Assembly (NCBI RefSeq): GCF_024506395.1
Contig: NZ_JANIBO010000001.1
Span: 62,001-126,000, forward strand
DNA from: Cetobacterium sp. NK01
Lineage (GTDB): Bacteria > Fusobacteriota > Fusobacteriia > Fusobacteriales > Fusobacteriaceae
Reading direction: 5' to 3'
DNA: 64,000 nucleotides
Within the stretch, counting starts at the first letter, position 1. Each line of letters starts with the position of its first letter. Both the position numbers and the translations under genes were made by a program. Below the pieces are notes generated by a model. It searched no databases. It saw only the letters and a list, made by a program, of their open reading frames with translations, and was not told where the DNA came from. Shown one piece after another: positions 58,037-64,000 of this stretch.

Positions 58037-58988
58037 AATTTTCAATCCAATTTGTTTCTGCTATTATCTCTTGAATAAGATCATGCCCCATATTTGGGTG
58101 GATAGTCTCTTCGTGAGATATTGTAACAATTGACATCGCCATAGCGAACTTAACAGTTTCCTTTATAGGAAGATCATTCATATAACCAAATCCTAGTCCT
58201 GCAACAAAAGAATCTCCTGCTCCAGTAACATTTCTAACTGTAACTCCAGTAGCTTTTAATGTTCCGCTCTCTTTACCATTAGTATAGTAAATTCCATCGG
58301 CATCTAAACTTATAAATACATTTTTTATTCCTAAAGATAAGAAATGATTTCCAACTTTTTCTAAATCCTCTCTAGTGTTGATTTTAATACCAGATAAAAC
58401 CTCTGCTTCAACTCTATTTGGCTTTATTGTGTGGAAATGCTTTATAAGATGTTTTACTTTATCAGCTTTTGTAGAAGATATAGGATCTAATATAAAGTTT
58501 GTTTTTCCTTCGAACTTAGTTAATAGGTACTCTAAGTTAATAGGATCATCAGCATCTAAGAATGTAAATGCAGCATTCTCTATCATAGGTGCTTTTGAGT
58601 CTATAAAATCAGTTGTCATAGCACTTATACTATCTAGGTCTGCTACTGCTGAAACCATTTCTCCACTCTCATCTAAAACAGCCATGTAAGTTGGTGTACT
58701 TCTTCCTTCTAAAACTAAAGAGTTTCTCATATCATATCCAATTTTTAAAGAGTGAGTCAACATTGAACGTCCAATCTCGTCATCTCCTATAATAGATATA
58801 AATTTAGTTTTAACTCCAACTCTAGCCATATTTTCAGCTATGTTTCTTGAAACTCCTCCAAAAGAGATCTTTATCTTTCCTGGAATAGAATCGCAGGCCT
58901 TATATGATGAATTACAAAAACCAAACATATCGACAACAGAAGCTCCAAAAACTAGTATATACTTTTGTCCGCTTAGACAATCTTGCAT
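58035..58988 (-). CDS. PfkB-family carbohydrate/nucleoside kinase (pseudouridine kinase-like)
   Basis: The 317-residue ribokinase-fold protein has S-F-G-G-V-S-R-N-I-A-E-N-M-A-R-V-G near the start and the anion-hole/catalytic motif N-V-T-G-A-G-D-S-F-V-A-G near the end. The S-F-G-G-V-x-R-N-I-A-E-N form resembles PsuK. No psuG neighbour is present, so substrate assignment is tentative. RBS AGGAGG. Confidence 0.75.
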   Translation of the reverse strand: MQDCLSGQKYILVFGASVVDMFGFCNSSYKACDSIPGKIKISFGGVSRNIAENMARVGVKTKFISIIGDDEIGRSMLTHSLKIGYDMRNSLVLEGRSTPTYMAVLDESGEMVSAVADLDSISAMTTDFIDSKAPMIENAAFTFLDADDPINLEYLLTKFEGKTNFILDPISSTKADKVKHLIKHFHTIKPNRVEAEVLSGIKINTREDLEKVGNHFLSLGIKNVFISLDADGIYYTNGKESGTLKATGVTVRNVTGAGDSFVAGLGFGYMNDLPIKETVKFAMAMSIVTISHEETIHPNMGHDLIQEIIAETNWIEN

Positions 58989-59158
58989 TACAATTTCCTC
59001 CTAAACATTAAAAAAATAAATAAATATATTTTAACAGATTTTTTACAAAAGTCAAAGATTAAAATTGAACAATTAAAGTTATCTTTATTTATTTCTTTTT
59101 TTATGAATAAATGTTATAATAAACAATTGAAGAAAAAGTATAGATTAAAGGAGAATAT

Positions 59159-60373
59159 GTGAATAATTTTAATGTTTTAAATGTTAATAAAAATATAATA
59201 GAACTATTGAGTAAAAAGGGTATAAAAGAACCTACTGACATACAAAAAGAAGCTATCCCAGCAGCTTTAAATGGAAAAGATATAATAGCCCAAGCTGCTA
59301 CAGGAAGTGGTAAAACTTTAGCCTTTATAATTCCTATTATACAAAATTTGAACAGTAATGTAAAAACTCCTCAAAGTTTAATTGTAACTCCAACTAGAGA
59401 GTTAGCAATACAAATAGCTGAAGAGTGTGATAAAATTAATTTTGACAATAAAAAAATAATGCTTGCATATGGTGGAAGAGAGATTGCAGGACAAATAGAA
59501 AGTTTAAAATCTGGAGTTGATGTTGTTATAGGAACTCCTGGAAGATTAGTAGATTTAATAGAAAGAAAAGCCATTGATCTATCAAAGATCAAAACTTTAG
59601 TTTTAGATGAGGTAGACCAAATTTTAATGATGGGATTTAGAAATGAGATTGATAAAATTATAGAAGTTTGCAGTAGAAAAAGGCAAACGCTTTGTTTCTC
59701 TGCAACAATAGATTCAACAGTAAAAAAAGTAGCCTATAGAATAACTAAAGAGCCTTTAAATATTGTTATTGAAAGTAAAGAAAATAAATTAGCTAATATA
59801 AATCAACATCTTATTAAAACATCAGATAGAAGAAAGTTAGACACTCTTTGTTCTTTATTAAATGATACAAATCCATTTATGGGAATTATCTTCTGTAGAA
59901 CTAAGGTTAGAGTTGATAGTTTAGAGGAAGAGCTATCAGCTAGAGGATATTCTTGTCAAAAATTACACAGTGATATTCCTCAAGCAAAAAGAGAGAAAAT
60001 AATGAAAGCCTTTAAAGATGTTGAGTTCCAATTTTTAGTTGCAACAGATGTTGCAGCAAGAGGGGTAGATATAACAGGAGTTACACATATATTTAACTAT
60101 GATATAACAGAGGATGTTGAAAGTTATATCCATAGAATAGGTAGAACTGGTAGAGCTGGAGAAAAAGGAGAATCTTATCTTTTTGTTACAGAAAGAAATG
60201 AAGATATGTTAAAAGATATAGAGAACACAATTGGTTTTACTATTCCTGAAATTGAAATAGAATTTGCTCAAGGTGTTATGTCAACACTAGAACTACCTAA
60301 AAAGAAGTATAATAAGAAAATAAACGCAAGAACAAAAAATATAGAAGAGCAAAAAAAGCGTTATAGAAGATAG
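59159..60373 (+). CDS. DEAD-box ATP-dependent RNA helicase
   Basis: The 404-residue protein has Q-motif and Walker A (A-A-T-G-S-G-K-T), P-T-R-E-L-A, T-P-G-R, D-E-V-D in place of DEAD, S-A-T, and H-R-I-G-R-T-G-R-A-G, with a short basic tail (K-K-R-Y-R-R). It unwinds RNA in ribosome assembly or decay. GTG start behind AAAGGAG. The HD hydrolase gene follows after 33 bases. Confidence 0.92.
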   Translation: MNNFNVLNVNKNIIELLSKKGIKEPTDIQKEAIPAALNGKDIIAQAATGSGKTLAFIIPIIQNLNSNVKTPQSLIVTPTRELAIQIAEECDKINFDNKKIMLAYGGREIAGQIESLKSGVDVVIGTPGRLVDLIERKAIDLSKIKTLVLDEVDQILMMGFRNEIDKIIEVCSRKRQTLCFSATIDSTVKKVAYRITKEPLNIVIESKENKLANINQHLIKTSDRRKLDTLCSLLNDTNPFMGIIFCRTKVRVDSLEEELSARGYSCQKLHSDIPQAKREKIMKAFKDVEFQFLVATDVAARGVDITGVTHIFNYDITEDVESYIHRIGRTGRAGEKGESYLFVTERNEDMLKDIENTIGFTIPEIEIEFAQGVMSTLELPKKKYNKKINARTKNIEEQKKRYRR

Positions 60374-60406
60374 AAAAGAAACAAAAAGAAGGGGGATGCA
60401 CATAAA

Positions 60407-60988
60407 ATGGAAAGAATTCAAAAACAGATGGCATTTTTATTTGAAATTGATAAAGTTAAAGATATCTTTAGACAATCACTTATTGTAAATGGAAAAAGAG
60501 AGGAAAATGATGCAGAACATAGTTGGCACATGGCTCTAGTTGCTTTAACAATAAAAGAGTATTTTCAAGGAGAAGTAGATCTAGAGAAGTCTTTAAAGAT
60601 GATACTAATACATGATTTAGTTGAAATTTATGCAGGAGATACCCCAGCTTTTGGAGAGGTTAGACCTGATAAGAAAGAGGAGGAGATAAAAGCTGCTGTA
60701 AAACTTTTCTCTCTCCTACCAGACGATCAAAAAGATGAGTTTTTAAATCTTTGGTTAGAGTTTGAAGAGTGCCAAAGCAATGAGGCTAAATTTGCTAATG
60801 TGTGTGATAGATACCAAGGGTTTATGCAAAATTTAACTTCAGATGGTCATACTTGGAAAAAATTTAATGCTCCTATGGAAAGAGTTTTAAAAAGAGCAGA
60901 AGTTATAAAAATATACGTTCCTGAACTGTATGAAAAAGTTATGCTACCTGAATTTTTAAAGTATCAGGAGAGAGGAATAATTAAGTAA
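60407..60988 (+). CDS. HD-domain hydrolase (YfbR/HDDC2-like nucleotidase)
   Basis: The 193-residue protein has the HD metal site: N-D-A-E-H-S-W-H-M-A, then I-H-D-L-V-E-I-Y-A-G-D-T-P, and a later D in N-V-C-D-R-Y. HDDC2/YfbR-type enzymes dephosphorylate deoxynucleoside monophosphates; the specificity here is inferred. RBS GGGGG before ATG. It is probably co-transcribed with the helicase gene. Confidence 0.8.
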   Translation: MERIQKQMAFLFEIDKVKDIFRQSLIVNGKREENDAEHSWHMALVALTIKEYFQGEVDLEKSLKMILIHDLVEIYAGDTPAFGEVRPDKKEEEIKAAVKLFSLLPDDQKDEFLNLWLEFEECQSNEAKFANVCDRYQGFMQNLTSDGHTWKKFNAPMERVLKRAEVIKIYVPELYEKVMLPEFLKYQERGIIK

Positions 60989-60991
60989 AAA

Positions 60992-61015
60992 AACACCAAT
61001 AGAGTGTTGATTTTT
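60992..61015 (+). terminator. Weak terminator after the HD hydrolase gene
   Basis: aacac (60992-60996) pairs with gtgtt (61004-61008), followed by gattttt. Confidence 0.5.
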
Positions 61016-61058
61016 CTCTATTCATATGCTATTATAAAAAGTATCAATTAATGGGTAA

Positions 61059-61144
61059 GGTAGAGTGACCGAGTGGCTAAGGAGCACGCCTGGAACGCGT
61101 GTAGAGCGTAAGCTTCGTGGGTTCAAGTCCCACCTCTATCGCCA
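61059..61144 (+). tRNA. tRNA-Ser (anticodon GGA)
   Basis: Acceptor arms ggtagag (61059-61065) and ctctatc (61134-61140) are followed by g and an encoded CCA (61142-61144). The anticodon stem cacgc/gcgtg encloses ctggaac with GGA at 61092-61094. The long variable arm (around agcgtaagct) and T-arm gtggg-ttcaagt-cccac complete a class II serine tRNA. Confidence 0.95.
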
Positions 61145-61182
61145 ATTTTGAATAAAAAATTAAAAAAAATCTTCATAAAGTA

Positions 61183-61211
61183 TTGACATTTAAGGGTTTA
61201 CTGAGTATAAT
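61183..61211 (+). promoter_or_regulatory. Consensus sigma-70 promoter of the HU gene
   Basis: TTGACA (61183-61188), exactly 17 bases, TATAAT (61206-61211). Both hexamers match the consensus perfectly, as expected for an abundant nucleoid protein. Confidence 0.9.
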
Positions 61212-61296
61212 CGGTTTAAAGATACCATAAATAAAGGGTTTTCAAGTTTTTGGTTTCTTGTATACTATATTTTATAATAGTTCAAGGAGGGTAACA

Positions 61297-61569
61297 ATGA
61301 CTAAAAAAGAGTTTATCGATTTATTTGCAAAAACAGGTGAATACACTAAAAAAGATGCAGAGAAGGCAGTTAAGTTATTTTTAGATTTAGTTGAACAAAA
61401 GCTAGTTGAAGGTGAACCAGTATCATTTATAGGTTGGGGAAAGTTCGAAGTAGTTACTAGAGCAGCCAGACACGTAAGAAACCCACAAACAGGTAAGAAA
61501 ATGAAGTTAAAAGAGAAAAAAGTTGTTAAATTTAGAGTTGGAAAAACTTTAGAGGAAAAAATAGTATAG
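61297..61569 (+). CDS. hup: HU-family DNA-binding protein
   Basis: The 90-residue protein has the HU fold: M-T-K-K-E-F-I-D-L-F, the middle G-W-G-K-F-E-V, and the DNA-binding arm R-N-P-Q-T-G-K-K-M-K. It bends and compacts DNA as a dimer. ATG at 61297 behind AAGGAGGG is the normal HU start; the in-frame start at 61258 lacks a site. It has a perfect promoter and a long terminator. Confidence 0.93.
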   Translation: MTKKEFIDLFAKTGEYTKKDAEKAVKLFLDLVEQKLVEGEPVSFIGWGKFEVVTRAARHVRNPQTGKKMKLKEKKVVKFRVGKTLEEKIV

Positions 61570-61578
61570 TTACAAAAT

Positions 61579-61624
61579 GCTTCGAATACAATTCTTTTGA
61601 AGAATATCATTCGGAGCTTTTTTA
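61579..61624 (+). terminator. Terminator after the HU gene
   Basis: gcttcgaat (61579-61587) pairs with attcggagc (61609-61617), with an inner attctt/aagaat stem, then a run of T. Confidence 0.8.
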
Positions 61625-61642
61625 TTTAAAAAGAGGTGTAAA

Positions 61643-63232
61643 GTGAAAGTCATTATAAACAACATCAATGTCTCTATTGAAAAAGATCAAAACCTTGAAC
61701 TAGAAAAAGAGATAATTAAAAGAGGAATAAAAGCTGATAATATAGAAAAAATTGAATATTCAAAAAGATCAATAGATAGTAGAAAAAAAACAGATATAAA
61801 GTTTGTTTACAATATAGAAGTTACATTAAAAAAAGATGTAGATGTTTCATCGTTAACTAATGTAAATTTAGCAAAAGAGATAGAAGAACCTACTTATAAA
61901 GCAAAAGATGGAATAGAAAGAGTTGCTGTAATAGGTGCTGGACCAGCTGGACTTTTTGCAGCTCTTAGACTTTGTGAACTTGGAATAAAACCCATAGTTT
62001 ATGAACGTGGAGAAAAAGTTGACGATAGAGATAAAACTATTAATGAATTTATAAAGTTTAGTATGCTTAATCCTAATTCCAATATCCAATTTGGAGAGGG
62101 AGGAGCTGGAACATATTCAGATGGTAAACTAAACACAAGAGTTAAAAGTGGATATATGAATAAAATATTTTTAGAGTTAGTTGCCAATGGTGCCCAAGAG
62201 CAGATTCTTTGGGATTATAAACCGCATGTTGGAACTGATGTTTTAAAAGTAGTTGTTAAAAACTTAAGAGAAAAGATTATAGAGTTAGGTGGAGAGTTTT
62301 ATTTTAATACTCTTATAAAAGATGTAGTTATTTTAAATGGAAAAGTCATGGGAATTAAAATCCAAAATGTGAAATCACCTATTGAGGTTGAAGAAACTAT
62401 TTTATATGATCATGTGATTTTAGCTATTGGACACTCTTCTAGAGATACTTATAGAATGCTTCATAAAAATGGTGTATTCATGGAAAATAAACCTTTTGCT
62501 ATTGGAGCTAGAATAGAGCATCCAAGAGTGGATATTGATTCTATGCAATATGGGAAAATGGCAGACCACCCAAATTTAGAAGCTGCAACGTACAGTTTAA
62601 CTTATAATAATAGAGATGAAGAAAGAGGGATATTCTCTTTCTGTATGTGTCCAGGTGGAGTTATTGTAAATGCTGCCTCACAAGAGGGAGGAACCTTAGT
62701 TAATGGAATGAGTTATTCTCAAAGAGATGGTAGATTCTCAAACTCTGCTTTAGTTGTTGGAGTTAAAGCCAATGAATTTGGAGATGAGCTTTTCTCTGGA
62801 ATGGAATACCAAGATCAACTTGAAAAGAAAACTTATGATATAATTGGAAATTATGGAGCACTATATCAAAATACTCTGGATTTCTTAAAGGGTAAAACTA
62901 CTAATAGAAAAATCGAATCTAGCTATGAGATGGAATTAAAAAGTTATGATTTAAATAACCTTTTCCCAGAAGTAATATCTAAAAATATGAAAATGGCTAT
63001 GGGATATTGGGAAAAAACTCAAAGAAACTTTATAAGTGCTCATGCTAATTTAATTGGTCCTGAGACTAGAACTTCCGCTCCTGTAAAAGTTACAAGAAAT
63101 GAGTTTGGAGAATCTATAAATACAAAAGGTCTTTATCCAATAGGAGAGGGAGCTGGATATGCAGGTGGAATCATAAGTGCTGCTATAGATGGATTTAAAA
63201 TAGTGGATTTAGCTTTTACAACTGTAGAATAA
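61643..63232 (+). CDS. FAD-dependent dehydrogenase, COG2509 family
   Basis: The 529-residue protein has a ~90-residue N-terminal domain, then V-A-V-I-G-A-G-P-A-G-L-F-A-A (FAD), G-E-G-G-A-G-T-Y-S-D-G-K-L-N-T-R, and a closing G-L-Y-P-I-G-E-G-A-G-Y-A-G-G-I-I-S-A-A. This is the COG2509 set, whose physiological substrate is unknown. GTG start behind AGAGGTG. A hairpin (aaagatta/taatcttt) follows at about 63234-63255. Confidence 0.85.
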   Translation: MKVIINNINVSIEKDQNLELEKEIIKRGIKADNIEKIEYSKRSIDSRKKTDIKFVYNIEVTLKKDVDVSSLTNVNLAKEIEEPTYKAKDGIERVAVIGAGPAGLFAALRLCELGIKPIVYERGEKVDDRDKTINEFIKFSMLNPNSNIQFGEGGAGTYSDGKLNTRVKSGYMNKIFLELVANGAQEQILWDYKPHVGTDVLKVVVKNLREKIIELGGEFYFNTLIKDVVILNGKVMGIKIQNVKSPIEVEETILYDHVILAIGHSSRDTYRMLHKNGVFMENKPFAIGARIEHPRVDIDSMQYGKMADHPNLEAATYSLTYNNRDEERGIFSFCMCPGGVIVNAASQEGGTLVNGMSYSQRDGRFSNSALVVGVKANEFGDELFSGMEYQDQLEKKTYDIIGNYGALYQNTLDFLKGKTTNRKIESSYEMELKSYDLNNLFPEVISKNMKMAMGYWEKTQRNFISAHANLIGPETRTSAPVKVTRNEFGESINTKGLYPIGEGAGYAGGIISAAIDGFKIVDLAFTTVE

Positions 63233-63316
63233 AAAGATTATATATTGTAATCTTTACTCAAAAGGTATATAATTAAAGGTAGATTATATTTTAATTTTAG
63301 AATTGGAGAATAAATA

Positions 63317-64000
63317 ATGAAAATATCAAAAAAAGACGCATTAGAGTGGTTTAGTCATTTATCATCACTTTCTGGAGATAAAACAGAAGTGTTTAAAAGA
63401 TTTAGCCCAATTATAGATTCAACTATTAGACAGATTGAACTAGCAGTTAATAAAAAACATCAAGAGATGAAAGATGAGATTGCTGATCTAAAAAATTTAA
63501 AAGGAAGAACATTCTTTGTTGGAGATCAACAGAAATTCCCTAAAGGATGTGTATCATGTTTATTTGGTGACGGTCTTGGTGGAATAAGAAAAACTCACCA
63601 GTGTAATTTACTATGTAAGTTCTGTTACTACCATGACAATATAGATAATCAAGAGCCTATCCCTGATGGAATGTGGGAGATAGGAGAGACTCTTTATTAT
63701 GAAGAGGATATAGACCTATTATTATCTATACAGAAAAAACCAAGTGGAATAGCTTATGTTTATTTAGAGCCGTTCTTAGATATTGAAAAATATTATGGAA
63801 TTATAAAAAAGCTAAGTGAAGCTGGAATTTATCAGCATATGTATACGAATGGTTCTTTATGTACAAGAGAGAACTTACAAAAACTTGGTGAAGCTGGATT
63901 AAATGAATTAAGATTTAATTTAGGTGCTGTTAAATGTAGTGATAAAGTTATTGAAAATATGGCAATAGCAAAAGAGTACATTCCAATGGTTGGAATAGAG
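63317..64000 (+). CDS. Radical SAM protein, N-terminal part, runs off the right edge
   Basis: 228 codons are visible. The protein has C78/C81 (G-C-V-S-C-L-F-G) and then the radical SAM cluster motif C96-x3-C100-x2-C103 (C-N-L-L-C-K-F-C-Y-Y). A beta-alpha barrel follows (A-Y-V-Y-L-E-P-F-L-D, then M-Y-T-N-G-S-L-C). The enzyme cleaves SAM to a 5'-deoxyadenosyl radical; target unknown. The C-terminus lies beyond the window, so the subfamily is not assigned. Confidence 0.85.
   Translation, partial: MKISKKDALEWFSHLSSLSGDKTEVFKRFSPIIDSTIRQIELAVNKKHQEMKDEIADLKNLKGRTFFVGDQQKFPKGCVSCLFGDGLGGIRKTHQCNLLCKFCYYHDNIDNQEPIPDGMWEIGETLYYEEDIDLLLSIQKKPSGIAYVYLEPFLDIEKYYGIIKKLSEAGIYQHMYTNGSLCTRENLQKLGEAGLNELRFNLGAVKCSDKVIENMAIAKEYIPMVGIE

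Overview
The window is AT-rich (roughly 30 % G+C by eye), bacterial and densely coded, with short AAGGAGG-type ribosome binding sites and frequent GTG/TTG starts. Lipoproteins, exported small proteins, BCCT, MATE and SLC13 carriers, ElaA-, YbhB- and BI-1-type proteins and a PTS together suggest an anaerobic or fermentative member of the Fusobacteriota (Cetobacterium/Fusobacterium-like). That assignment is an inference from composition and gene style. No rRNA is present to settle it.

Layout. 1-3000 is a decayed mobile-element margin: the start of a serine recombinase leaving the left edge, 11-bp tandem repeats, an AlbA_2/Schlafen-type ATPase gene, a recombinase C-terminal remnant and two more gene remnants. 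3.0-10.8 kb is a patchwork of single genes (isochorismatase, FMN oxidoreductase, HTH-TPR regulator, GNAT, EamA exporter, a doubly deleted phzF pseudogene, two small exported proteins sharing a promoter element and signal peptide, an RNA methyltransferase). It carries two copies of a 123-bp repeat. 10.9-15.3 kb is a minus-strand redox/sulfotransfer cluster: thioredoxin-reductase-like protein, arylsulfotransferase-thioredoxin fusion, SLC13 permease. 15.8-21.1 kb is a beta-glucoside PTS regulon (LacI, ROK kinase, IIB, IIC, GH1) with matching palindromic operators. 21.2-28.1 kb is a beta-glycoside ABC operon (GH2, binding lipoprotein, two permeases, GalM) divergent from an ArsR-type regulator. 28.2-34.3 kb holds two PEBP paralogues, a Mg2+ P-type ATPase, a GntR regulator and small proteins.

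34.4-41.5 kb is the most intriguing locus: an FAD/iron-sulfur/CCG-domain oxidoreductase, a VTT (TVP38/DedA-like) membrane protein, a complete ABC importer resembling E. coli YnjBCD but with the permease in two genes, and a CDP-alcohol phosphatidyltransferase. All are tightly packed and are followed by an HTH regulator. 43-45.5 kb carries a GNAT, a lipoprotein and a chrA-padR pair. 45.5-50.6 kb is ilvDBNC, preceded by an attenuator with an isoleucine-rich leader peptide. 50.7-58 kb has BCCT, GDPD, a molybdopterin oxidoreductase, MATE, small proteins and BI-1. 58-64 kb holds housekeeping genes (PfkB kinase, DEAD helicase, HD hydrolase, tRNA-Ser, HU, FAD protein, radical SAM protein).

How parts fit. 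The PTS set imports and phosphorylates a disaccharide, GH1 cuts it, and the ROK kinase can capture the free glucose. The ABC set imports an oligosaccharide, GH2 cuts it, and GalM equilibrates the anomers. The two loci with best claim to being undescribed systems are the cytosolic arylsulfotransferase-thioredoxin/reductase cluster and the FAD-CCG/VTT/Ynj-like operon. Their functions are inferred, not shown. All identifications rest on reading motifs; no database search was run.
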